Shown: piece by piece, positions 16,315 to 24,082 of the stretch
How the letters are laid out: the number at the start of each line of letters is the position of its first letter
Position numbering within the stretch: the stretch's first letter is position 1
Made by a program: the position numbers and the translations under genes
NCBI GenBank assembly: GCA_028875335.1
Contig: JAPPEF010000048.1
Location: 1 to 32,807 of the forward strand
Direction: 5' to 3'
DNA length: 32,807 nt
DNA from: Gemmatimonadota bacterium
GTDB taxonomy: Bacteria > Latescibacterota > UBA2968 > UBA8231
The notes under the pieces: generated by a model
The model's database searches: none
Seen by the model: the letters and a program-made list of their open reading frames with translations, nothing else
Told to the model about the DNA's origin: nothing

Positions 16315-16344
16315 GTGGTGGAAAGTGGTGGAAAGTGGTGGAAC
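16315..16344 (+). promoter_or_regulatory. MraZ-box operator: three 10-bp direct repeats
   Basis: GTGGTGGAAA is present three times in a row with a 10-bp period (16315-16324, 16325-16334, 16335-16344, the last ending AAC). Known MraZ operators consist of TGGG- or AAAGTG-containing direct repeats with a 10-bp period close to the mraZ promoter. The match in sequence type, period and position, 28 bp before the mraZ start codon, supports autoregulation by MraZ. Confidence 0.82.
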
Positions 16345-16372
16345 GGGAATTTTGACTTGATATGAGCATCAA

Positions 16373-16816
16373 ATGGCACAGTTTTTCACAGGCAGGCACG
16401 AGGTTCCCGTCGATGACAAGGGGCGGATTTTTGTGCCGGCGGAGTTCCGCAAGAAGCTGCCTCCAGAAGCCGACGACACGCTCGTGGTGCTGCGTGGGTT
16501 CGACAACTGTTTGGTGGCCTACTCCCGGCCCGAGTGGGAAGCGAAAGCCGAACAGCTCTTGCGCCTGCCGACGACCAAACGCGAGGCGCGGGCCTTCATC
16601 CGCTCCATGGTTTCGCATGCGGCAGAAGTGAAATTAGACCGACAGGGGCGGACCGGCATCCCACGCAAGCTGCTGGCCAAGGCCGGCATCACGAACCAGA
16701 TGGTCATCATTGGTGCGTTGGACAAATTGGAGTTTTGGAGCCCAGAAAACAGCGATGATTTTCCGCCGATGGAAGATCTTGCCGATAGCTTGGAAGACTT
16801 TGCGATAGACCTCTAA
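16373..16816 (+). CDS. mraZ: Transcriptional regulator MraZ
   Basis: The 147-residue product has two SpoVT/AbrB-like half domains with the family DXXGR motifs: DDKGRIFVPAEFRKKL near residue 15 and DRQGRTGIPRKLL near residue 85. MraZ forms ring oligomers that bind repeated boxes upstream of its own gene and regulate the dcw cluster. It is first in the cluster, 28 bp downstream of three such boxes. An acidic C-terminal tail (DDFPPMEDLADSLEDF) ends the protein. An upstream ATG at 16362 is out of frame. rsmH begins 12 bp after the stop. Confidence 0.96.
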   Translation: MAQFFTGRHEVPVDDKGRIFVPAEFRKKLPPEADDTLVVLRGFDNCLVAYSRPEWEAKAEQLLRLPTTKREARAFIRSMVSHAAEVKLDRQGRTGIPRKLLAKAGITNQMVIIGALDKLEFWSPENSDDFPPMEDLADSLEDFAIDL

Positions 16817-16828
16817 ACCTTATGAACT

Positions 16829-17761
16829 ATGGACTATCACATCCCGGTCATGGTCGCGGAAGTGGTCGCCGGACTAGTCGCCGACCCGGACGGAGCTTAC
16901 GTGGATGCGACAGCCGGCGGAGGCGGTCACAGTTGGGCATTGCTTCAGGCTCTCGGCCCCAAGGGGAGGTTACTTGCAGTGGATCGGGACCGGGAGGCCG
17001 TAGCGGCAGCGCGAGCGAGGTTGGCAGCAGATACAGATACGCGGGTCGGCGTGAGACAAGGCCGCTTTACCGAATTGAGCGAGTTGCTGGCGCAGGAGGG
17101 GATCGGGCCGTTGAGCGGAGCCCTGTTCGACTTAGGGGTTTCGTCGCACCAGATCGACGCACCAGCTCGGGGATTCAGCTATCAGGCCGACGGACCTCTC
17201 GATATGCGAATGGATGCGGAAGTAGGTCTTACAGCCGCCGAATTGATCGCAGCGTGCAGCGAGGCCGAGTTAGCCGAGTTGATTGCCCGCTACGGGGAAG
17301 AACGCGCGGCGCGGCAGATCGCGCGCGCAATCTGCCGGCAGCAGCGACTCGCGCCCTTAGTTACTACACGCGCTTTGCGGGAAGCCATAGCGACCACGCG
17401 GCCCCGGATGCTCAACAAGACGCTGGCGCGCGTATTCCAAGCACTGCGCATTGCCGTCAACGACGAGTTGGGGCAGTTACAAGCAGGGTTGGTAGCCGTG
17501 GAGACAGAACTGAAGCCCGGTGGCCGGTTGGTCGTCATGGCCTATCACTCTTTGGAAGATCGCTTGGTCAAGCAACATCTCGCGGCGTTGATGCGCGGCT
17601 GCATTTGTCCTCCACGCGTGCCCATCTGTACCTGCGGACGCAAGCCGTCGTTCAAGCGAGTGGGGTGCAAATTGCAGCGGGCGAGCAAGGCCGAAGTCGA
17701 GCAAAATTCTCGGGCTCGCAGCGCCATTTTGAGAGTCTACGAAAAAACCGAGGCAGGCTAA
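16829..17761 (+). CDS. rsmH: 16S rRNA (cytosine-1402-N4)-methyltransferase
   Basis: The 310-residue product (older name MraW) methylates N4 of C1402 in 16S rRNA. Family motifs are YHIPVM at the N-terminus, the SAM loop DATAGGGGHS, FDLGVSSHQID, RGFSY followed by PLDMRM, ALRIAVNDEL, and YHSLEDRLVK. Length is normal. A weak ribosome-binding site precedes ATG 16829; an ATG seven bases upstream is in another frame. ftsL starts one base after the stop codon. Confidence 0.96.
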   Translation: MDYHIPVMVAEVVAGLVADPDGAYVDATAGGGGHSWALLQALGPKGRLLAVDRDREAVAAARARLAADTDTRVGVRQGRFTELSELLAQEGIGPLSGALFDLGVSSHQIDAPARGFSYQADGPLDMRMDAEVGLTAAELIAACSEAELAELIARYGEERAARQIARAICRQQRLAPLVTTRALREAIATTRPRMLNKTLARVFQALRIAVNDELGQLQAGLVAVETELKPGGRLVVMAYHSLEDRLVKQHLAALMRGCICPPRVPICTCGRKPSFKRVGCKLQRASKAEVEQNSRARSAILRVYEKTEAG

Positions 17762-17762
17762 T

Positions 17763-18062
17763 ATGACCAGAAGCGGAATTTCCTGTGCGAAGTACGTGCT
17801 CCTTATAGGGATGCTAGCCGGGGCGGCCCTCTTCCACGTCTGGCAAAAAGTCGAAATGGCCCGAGTGGCCGGCGGCATTATTACGGCTGAGACGCAAATA
17901 GTTGAGCTCGATAGAGAGCGCACCAAGTTATTAGCTGCCATCTTGGTACAAAAAAACTCCGGCTTTGTCGAGCAAGTGGCCTTTGGCCAGCTCGGCATGG
18001 TCTATCCCTCGCAAACTGTGGATGACATGGGAGGCGCATTCGCGCATTGGGAAGGCGATTGA
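17763..18062 (+). CDS. ftsL: Cell division protein FtsL-like
   Basis: This 99-residue bitopic membrane protein has a short cytoplasmic N-terminus, one transmembrane segment (about residues 11-27), and a periplasmic coiled coil rich in Leu/Glu/Arg (TAETQIVELDRERTKLLAAI). FtsL has low sequence conservation; the assignment rests on size, topology and position between rsmH and ftsI, which is the standard order. FtsL joins FtsQ and FtsB to control FtsWI activity. No ftsB is visible in the window. The stop overlaps the ftsI start (TGATG). Confidence 0.85.
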   Translation: MTRSGISCAKYVLLIGMLAGAALFHVWQKVEMARVAGGIITAETQIVELDRERTKLLAAILVQKNSGFVEQVAFGQLGMVYPSQTVDDMGGAFAHWEGD

Positions 18063-20026
18063 TGGGGCCACGGGTACAACATACGGGTATTAATCGGCTG
18101 CGTTTGGTCGTGGTTTTGGGCGCGATAGCGTGGTTGGGTTTGTCCGTACGCCTGGTTCAAATCCAGATCTTCAGGCACGAGGCGTACAGTGCCGAGGCTA
18201 TCGAGCAGTACCAGCGACGCGTTGAATTGAAAGCGAGTCGGGGCCGGATCATAGACCGGCGCGGCAACAATTTGGCCGTAGATGTCCCAGCCACGTCTTT
18301 TTACGCTCATCCCAATCAGATCGAGGACCCCAAGCGCGTAGCTGCCTACTTTGCGTCCCTGAGCGGTAAACGGGCCGGGTTTATTGAGCGCCAACTGCGC
18401 GGGGACAAGCCGTTTGTCTATTTGGTGCGCCAAGTAGTTGACGCGGATGTGGGCGCGGTGTCGTACGCCGGAGTATTCCAAGAACCGGAGACCCGTCGCC
18501 ACTACCCCTTGGGGCCGCTGGCCGGTCAACTCATTGGACACACTAATATTGACAACAGCGGTCGCGAGGGGATTGAGCGGGCCTTTGACCGCATTCTGCG
18601 CGAAAAGAACGGTTCCATATTGGGATACGTCGATGCGCGGGGCAAGCAATTGCCCGGCCGACAGCAGCGACGCGAGGAGCCGGAACACGGTCGCGACTTA
18701 GTGCTGACCCTCGACGCGGTCTATCAGGGTATTCTCGAGGAAGAGTTGCAACGAGCCATCGACGGCTCAAAGGCCCAAGGAGCTTTGGGCGTCATCATCG
18801 CCCCGCGTAGCGGCGAGGTGCTGGCTGTGGCCAACTTGCCGCTTTTCGATCCCAATAGGGCTTCCCACTCGTCGCCGGAACTCAGGCGCAACCGCGCGAT
18901 AACCGACGTGTACGAACCTGGTTCGACCTTCAAAGTTATAACGGCCGCCGCCGTCCTTGAAGACGGGCTGACTAGCCTACAGGATCGCATCTTTTGCGGG
19001 TGGGGGACGTTTAGGTTGGCCAATCGGGACACCATCCGCGATATCCAGCCCCACGGCGATTTGCTCTTTACTCAGGTCTTAGAAAAATCGAGCAACATCG
19101 GTACTATCAAGTTGGCACAGCGGCTGTCGATGCACCGCTTTTACGAACATATCCGCAACTTTGGCTTTGCCATTCGCACCGGCATTGACTTGCCGGCGGA
19201 AACGCCTGGTCTATTACAGGAGGTCAATCAGTGGTCCAAGCGGTCGCTGCCAACCATCGCCATTGGGCAGGAAATCGGCGTGACGGCCCTACAACTCGCC
19301 ATGGCGTACGGAGCTATTGCCAACGGCGGCGTGCTGATGGCCCCGCGGATCGTCGCCGGGACGATTGGCTCGAACGGTCAGCTCGAAGCGCGCGGCGGTC
19401 CTCAGCCGATCCGCCGGGTCGTAAGCCGACAGACGGCGATGACACTGAGTGAGGTGCTGACCAGAGTCGTGGAAAACGGCACTGGGCAAAAGGCCCACAT
19501 CAAGGGCGTGGCCGTGGCTGGAAAGACGGGGACGGCCCAGCGCGCCTTAGCCGATGGCAGCGGGTACGACCCCAACGCTAGCATTGCCTCATTCGTCGGC
19601 TTTCTGCCGGCTGATAATCCTCAGTACGTGTGCGTAATTATGGTCGAAAACCCCCGTGTGAACGGGTGGGGAGGATACGTGGCAGCCCCGGCCTTCCGGC
19701 GGGTGATGAAGCGGATCATCAGCCTGCCCGGCGGTCTGTTGGTCGAGCCTGCGGCCAAACATCCGCAAAAAGAGGAGCCAGCCGTGCCAGACCTGCGCGG
19801 CATGCCGCAAGTTGTAGCCCGTTTCCAAGCGCAGATGCGGGGATTGCCAGTCGTCTTTTCTGGCTCAGGCACCGTGGTCCTGAGTCAATCGCCCTTGCCG
19901 GGTCGAGCCGGTCACGTCGAGCGGATTAACTGTACGCTGGGCGATGGGGCTACCCGCAGCCCGTGGAAAATGCAGCAGGCGCGCCTTGTCGGAAACATTC
20001 CAGCCCAAGATCCGAGAGGTACCTAG
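18062..20026 (+). CDS. ftsI: Septal penicillin-binding protein (FtsI/PBP3 type) with C-terminal PASTA domain
   Basis: This is a 654-residue class B transpeptidase that cross-links septal peptidoglycan. It has an N-terminal transmembrane anchor (about 14-36), a pedestal domain with the RGRIIDRRG motif, and a transpeptidase domain with Ser288-X-X-Lys291 (PGSTFK), Ser343-Ser-Asn345, and Lys488-Thr-Gly. The last 60 or so residues form a PASTA-like domain (VPDLRGMPQ ... VLSQSPLPG). PASTA is usual in Gram-positive and Spo-type PBPs and absent from proteobacterial FtsI. The start is ATG 18062, overlapping the ftsL stop, with GGGAAGG upstream; a TTG at 18047 would extend it by five residues. murE follows with no gap. 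Confidence 0.95.
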   Translation: MGPRVQHTGINRLRLVVVLGAIAWLGLSVRLVQIQIFRHEAYSAEAIEQYQRRVELKASRGRIIDRRGNNLAVDVPATSFYAHPNQIEDPKRVAAYFASLSGKRAGFIERQLRGDKPFVYLVRQVVDADVGAVSYAGVFQEPETRRHYPLGPLAGQLIGHTNIDNSGREGIERAFDRILREKNGSILGYVDARGKQLPGRQQRREEPEHGRDLVLTLDAVYQGILEEELQRAIDGSKAQGALGVIIAPRSGEVLAVANLPLFDPNRASHSSPELRRNRAITDVYEPGSTFKVITAAAVLEDGLTSLQDRIFCGWGTFRLANRDTIRDIQPHGDLLFTQVLEKSSNIGTIKLAQRLSMHRFYEHIRNFGFAIRTGIDLPAETPGLLQEVNQWSKRSLPTIAIGQEIGVTALQLAMAYGAIANGGVLMAPRIVAGTIGSNGQLEARGGPQPIRRVVSRQTAMTLSEVLTRVVENGTGQKAHIKGVAVAGKTGTAQRALADGSGYDPNASIASFVGFLPADNPQYVCVIMVENPRVNGWGGYVAAPAFRRVMKRIISLPGGLLVEPAAKHPQKEEPAVPDLRGMPQVVARFQAQMRGLPVVFSGSGTVVLSQSPLPGRAGHVERINCTLGDGATRSPWKMQQARLVGNIPAQDPRGT

Positions 20027-21538
20027 ATGGAACTGAGATACCTGCTCGAAGATCTACCCGATGCCTGCGTGGAGGGTGACCTAGATATTGATCTGGGGCA
20101 GATCCGCTGTGATTCTCGCTGCGTGGAGGAAGGCGACTTTTTCGTGGCCGTGCGCGGAGGGCAGGAGCAGGACCGTCACCGCTTTGTCGACCATGCCATA
20201 GCCCGCGGTGCCCGCGCCGTGATGGTGGAGGAAAAGATTGATTGTGCCGGCGCGACGCGGGTGCAGGTGGCGGACTGCCGGGCTGCGCTGGCCCGAATGG
20301 CGGCGCGCTTTTACGCCTTTCCCGGACAGGCGCTGCTCAACGTCGGCGTTACCGGTACCAACGGCAAGACCACCACCGCTTTCTTGCTCAGGAGCGCCCT
20401 TGATGCCGCTGGCCTGCCGTGTGGGTACTTGGGGACCTTGGGGTTTTGGTGCGATGGCGAATTGGAGAAGATGGACAATACTACGCCGGAGGCCATCCAG
20501 CTACAGGGCTTACTGCGCCAACTCGTCGATGCTGGCAAGCGAGCGGCCGTGCTAGAGGTATCTTCCCATGGGTTGGCGTTGAAGAGGGTAGAAGGCATTC
20601 CCTTCCGGGCGGCGGTCTTTACCAATTTGACGCGCGATCACTTGGATTTTCACGGGACTTGGGAGGCGTATTTTGCCGCTAAGGCCCGGCTTTTCGAATG
20701 CCTGCAAGAAGGCGCGATTGCGGTGATTAACGCCGACGACACCCACGCGGACGAATTGGCCCGCAGGACCCAGGCGCGCGTCGTGACGTACGGCTGCGGC
20801 CCAGAGGCCGAGGTGCGGTTGCAACGTGCAGACGCTAGCCCGCAGGGGACGCATCTGTGCTTGGACACCCCAGCCGGCTCCATTGAGGTGCAGACGCATT
20901 TGATTGGTCGTTTCAACTACTACAATACTATGGCCGTCGTGGCTACCGGATTGGCCTTGGATTTGGATGCTGCAGCTTTGTGCCGCGGATTGGCGGCCTT
21001 AGACAGCGTCCCAGGTCGCTGCGAGCGAATTGCCGAGGGGCAAGACTTCGCGGTCGTCGTGGATTACGCCCACACCCCGGACGCGCTGGAAAGGGTTTTG
21101 CACGCCGCCCGCGACTTGGGGAGCGGCCGCTTGATTTGCGTCTGCGGCTGCGGTGGGGATCGAGATCGCGGCAAGCGACCACTGATGGCTCGCGTCGCCG
21201 GCGAGTTGGCCGATTGGACGGTCTTGACTTCGGACAACCCACGCAGCGAGGACCCGCAGCGCATCATCGACGAGATGGCCGCTGGCATGCCCGACAGCAG
21301 CGAGGTTCACAGCGAGGTAGACCGCGCACAAGCGATTGCTATGGCCCTCGCCGCTGCGCACAGCGGGGATGTCGTGGTCATTGCCGGCAAGGGGCACGAA
21401 CAGCAGCAGGAATTGGCCGACCGCGTCGTGGCCTTTGACGACCGCGAAGTTGCGCGCCGCGTGCTGCGGGATTTATGCGCTGGGGAGCCTTGCGGCCCCA
21501 GTCTTGGGGCCGCAAGGCAGCCATCATGCGCGCCGTGA
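20027..21538 (+). CDS. murE: UDP-MurNAc-L-Ala-D-Glu:meso-diaminopimelate ligase
   Basis: This 503-residue cytoplasmic Mur ligase adds the third amino acid of the peptidoglycan stem peptide. It has the ATP loop GVTGTNGKTTTAF and the specificity motif D403-N-P-R406 followed by SEDP. In characterised MurE enzymes this motif binds meso-diaminopimelate, whereas lysine enzymes differ there. This supports DAP-type peptidoglycan. ATG 20027 directly follows the ftsI stop. The 3' end overlaps murF by 13 bp and contains a perfect hairpin just before the murF start. The last 20 or so residues (CGPSLGAARQPS) look like a non-homologous extension that encodes the hairpin. Confidence 0.95.
   Translation: MELRYLLEDLPDACVEGDLDIDLGQIRCDSRCVEEGDFFVAVRGGQEQDRHRFVDHAIARGARAVMVEEKIDCAGATRVQVADCRAALARMAARFYAFPGQALLNVGVTGTNGKTTTAFLLRSALDAAGLPCGYLGTLGFWCDGELEKMDNTTPEAIQLQGLLRQLVDAGKRAAVLEVSSHGLALKRVEGIPFRAAVFTNLTRDHLDFHGTWEAYFAAKARLFECLQEGAIAVINADDTHADELARRTQARVVTYGCGPEAEVRLQRADASPQGTHLCLDTPAGSIEVQTHLIGRFNYYNTMAVVATGLALDLDAAALCRGLAALDSVPGRCERIAEGQDFAVVVDYAHTPDALERVLHAARDLGSGRLICVCGCGGDRDRGKRPLMARVAGELADWTVLTSDNPRSEDPQRIIDEMAAGMPDSSEVHSEVDRAQAIAMALAAAHSGDVVVIAGKGHEQQQELADRVVAFDDREVARRVLRDLCAGEPCGPSLGAARQPSCAP
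21489..21516 (+). promoter_or_regulatory. Perfect 12-bp hairpin at the murE-murF junction
   Basis: CTTGCGGCCCCA (21489-21500) and TGGGGCCGCAAG (21505-21516) pair perfectly around a GTCT loop, inside the murE C-terminal codons and 9 bases before the murF ATG (21526). The 3' arm contains the AAG of the likely murF ribosome-binding site (AAGGCAG). No T-run follows, so it is more likely a translational switch, pause or processing element than a terminator. Confidence 0.7.
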
Positions 21539-22902
21539 CCCTGAGCGAGATGGTGCAGTGGACGGCTGCCGACCCGGTCGGGAGCCTCCAGCCGGATTGC
21601 GCCCTGCAAGCAGTGGCAACCGACAGCCGGTCCATCGACGAGGGCGAGTTGTTCGTCGCGCTGCGGGGTGAGCGTTTCGACGGGCACGACTTCGTCGAGG
21701 CCGCCTTTGCCCGCGGCGCGTGCGCGGCCTTAGTGGAACGCCGTTGGCCAGGGTTGGACCGGGCGGCTCCCGGCCCGCTATTGGCCGTTGACTCGACGCT
21801 ACAAGCACTAGGCGATATAGCGCGGGCGTATCGGCGGCGCTGGGAGGTTCCGGTGGTGGCCGTCGTAGGCAGCGCGGGCAAGACGACGACCAAGGAAATG
21901 ATCGCCGCTGTCTTGGGGCAGCGGTACCGCGTTTTGAAAACCATCGGCAGCGAAAACAACGAGATAGGGGTGCCCCGTACATTGCTGCAACTGTCACCGA
22001 GTCACGAGGCGGTGGTCTTGGAACTGGCAGCGCGGCGAGTAGGGGACATTCGCTACCTATGTTCGGTTGCCGAACCTACCATTGGGGTTTTGCTCAACAT
22101 CGGGACTGCACATATAGAATTTTTTGGGTCTGTAGAAGGAGTGGCCAAGGCTAAAGGGGAGCTTCTGGATTATATGGACGAGTCTTTAACGGCTCTCGTC
22201 AACGCTGATGACCGTGTCGTGGCTCAGGAGGTAAAAAGGACAAAGGGGAGACTCCTGACCTTCGGTTTTGCGCGTGAGAGCGAGTTTCGTGGGGAGAGGC
22301 TCGTACTCGACCAGAAGGGCTGCGGCCACTTCCTTCTACACCATGTTCCCATTGATCTCAATATCCCGGGGCGGCATAACGCATACAACGCCTTGGCTGC
22401 GGCTGCCGTCGGTCGCATCCTCAGCGTGCCTTGGGAAGGGATCCAGCGTGCCCTCGCCGAGTTCGAGGCGGTGAGTCAGCGCGGCGAGATCGTGCGCAAA
22501 AATGGGATCGCAGTAATCGACGATTGCTACAACGCCAGTCCCGGATCGATGTCGGCCGCACTCGACCTCCTCGTCGATGTGCCAGGTACGCGGAAAATCG
22601 CCGTGCTCGGCGATATGCTGGAACTCGGAGCAGAGAGCGGCTCGTTGCACGCGGCTGTCGGCGAGCAGGCTGCCGCAGGCGCCGATGTCCTACTGGCTGC
22701 TGGTCGCGAAAGTGCGCACTTGGTGGCTGCAGCCCGCGCGGCTGGCATGGACCAGGACGTTGCTCATCACTTCGAGCAGCCCGAGCAACTCGGCGAATTC
22801 GCCGCGGCGCAATTGCGCCACGGCGACGTGGTCTTAGTCAAGGCCTCTCGGGCCATGGCCTTTGACCGAGTCGTCGAGCGCATTCTGCAGCAGTTGGGAT
22901 AG
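21526..22902 (+). CDS. murF: UDP-MurNAc-tripeptide:D-Ala-D-Ala ligase
   Basis: This 458-residue Mur ligase adds D-Ala-D-Ala to complete the UDP-MurNAc-pentapeptide. The ATP loop is GSAGKTTTKE, followed by the family segments SENNEIGVP, GRHNAYNALAA, DDCYNASPGSM and LGDMLELG. ATG 21526 gives a normal N-terminus (MRAVTLSEM); an in-frame start at 21475 would extend it through the murE hairpin. ftsW follows after 55 bp, where mraY and murD would normally be. Confidence 0.95.
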   Translation: MRAVTLSEMVQWTAADPVGSLQPDCALQAVATDSRSIDEGELFVALRGERFDGHDFVEAAFARGACAALVERRWPGLDRAAPGPLLAVDSTLQALGDIARAYRRRWEVPVVAVVGSAGKTTTKEMIAAVLGQRYRVLKTIGSENNEIGVPRTLLQLSPSHEAVVLELAARRVGDIRYLCSVAEPTIGVLLNIGTAHIEFFGSVEGVAKAKGELLDYMDESLTALVNADDRVVAQEVKRTKGRLLTFGFARESEFRGERLVLDQKGCGHFLLHHVPIDLNIPGRHNAYNALAAAAVGRILSVPWEGIQRALAEFEAVSQRGEIVRKNGIAVIDDCYNASPGSMSAALDLLVDVPGTRKIAVLGDMLELGAESGSLHAAVGEQAAAGADVLLAAGRESAHLVAAARAAGMDQDVAHHFEQPEQLGEFAAAQLRHGDVVLVKASRAMAFDRVVERILQQLG

Positions 22903-22957
22903 CTCGTTCCCACCGGGCGCATTCTCAATCCCCTAGCAACCTAAGAGTTCCTCGCTG

Positions 22958-24082
22958 ATGATAGCTGTTCAGCGCGACAGCATGTTCGCGTTGCTGATCT
23001 GCCTGACGCTGGTAGGTCTGGGGCTGGTCATGGTCTATAGCTCTAGTTCCGTCTTGGCGAACGTGAGTTTTGGCGACTCGGGTCTCTTTCTAAAGAAGCA
23101 ATCCATCCGCGTCCTCATCGGCTTGGTGCTCATGCTCGCGTTTTCGCGGCTGCCTTTGCATTGGTGGGCACGGCTTTCGCGCCCCATCATGTTGTTGGCC
23201 CTCTTGTCGCTCTTGCTGGTCTTGGCATGGGGCCACGGCGCAGCCCAGCGCTGGTTGAGCATTCCGGCCTTGGGCGGTGGCGTGGCCTTTCAGCCGGCTG
23301 AATTCGCCAAACTGGCGCTGGTGCTCTACTTGGCGGATGTCCTGGTGCGCAAGCGCGACGAGCTACACGACTTTGGTCGCGGATTTGTCCCCCGTTTGTT
23401 GGTCGTCGGCGTCGCTCTCGTGCTCATCCTATTACAGCCCGACTTGGGGACGGCTATTGCGCTGGGGCTGATTGCCTTGATCATGCTGTGGGTCGGCGGA
23501 ATGCGCTTGCACCACTTGGCCGGGGCCGGCTTGCTCGCGCTGTTGGGCATTGGGCTTTCCCTGATGCATTCGAGTTATCAGATGCGCCGCTTGATCAACT
23601 TTATTGATCCAGAACGCGACCCGGATGGCTTCTATCAACTCAAGCAGTCGCTCTGGGGTATGGGCAACGGCGGTCTTTTGGGGGTGGGTTTGGGCAACAG
23701 CATGCAAAAAGAGCACTACCTACCCGAGCCACACACGGATTTTGTCTTCTCGGTCATTGGCGAGGAAATGGGGCTTGTGGGTACACTGGCCGTTAGCGGG
23801 CTTTTCGCGGCTTTCTCGTTTTACGGGCTACGCATCGGAGCCCACGCCGGTGATGCGTATGGCTTTTTGGTCGCCGTCGGCATTACGGCAATGATTTCGG
23901 TGTACGCTCTGCTGAATATCGGCGTAGTTGTCGGGGTACTACCGACCACCGGCTTGCCGCTGCCCTTTGTCAGCTACGGAGGCTCGTCACTGATAGGGAA
24001 CATGGCGGGAGTGGGTATCTTGTTGGGGGTTGCCCGCATGGCCCCTAAACACCAAGAGGGCTTAGTGCATTGGCCGCGATGA
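22958..24082 (+). CDS. ftsW: Septal peptidoglycan glycosyltransferase FtsW (SEDS family)
   Basis: The 374-residue polytopic membrane protein has about ten hydrophobic segments. SEDS signatures are QPAEFAKLALVLYLA, LLQPDLGTA, the extracellular-loop/active-site region PEPHTDFVFSVIGEE, and LPLPFVSYGGSSL near the C-terminus. FtsW polymerises lipid II at the septum together with the FtsI-type PBP encoded upstream. The position beside murC and within the dcw cluster favours FtsW over RodA. The stop overlaps the murC start (ATGA); murG, usually located here, is missing. Confidence 0.94.
   Translation: MIAVQRDSMFALLICLTLVGLGLVMVYSSSSVLANVSFGDSGLFLKKQSIRVLIGLVLMLAFSRLPLHWWARLSRPIMLLALLSLLLVLAWGHGAAQRWLSIPALGGGVAFQPAEFAKLALVLYLADVLVRKRDELHDFGRGFVPRLLVVGVALVLILLQPDLGTAIALGLIALIMLWVGGMRLHHLAGAGLLALLGIGLSLMHSSYQMRRLINFIDPERDPDGFYQLKQSLWGMGNGGLLGVGLGNSMQKEHYLPEPHTDFVFSVIGEEMGLVGTLAVSGLFAAFSFYGLRIGAHAGDAYGFLVAVGITAMISVYALLNIGVVVGVLPTTGLPLPFVSYGGSSLIGNMAGVGILLGVARMAPKHQEGLVHWPR

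Noticed and set aside
16822..17766. A 314-codon plus-strand frame overlapping rsmH
   Set aside because: It is an Arg/Ser/Gly-rich shadow in another frame of rsmH, which has all family motifs.
22903..22957. Possible remnant of mraY or murD between murF and ftsW
   Set aside because: Only 55 bp are present and no recognisable codons of either gene could be seen.
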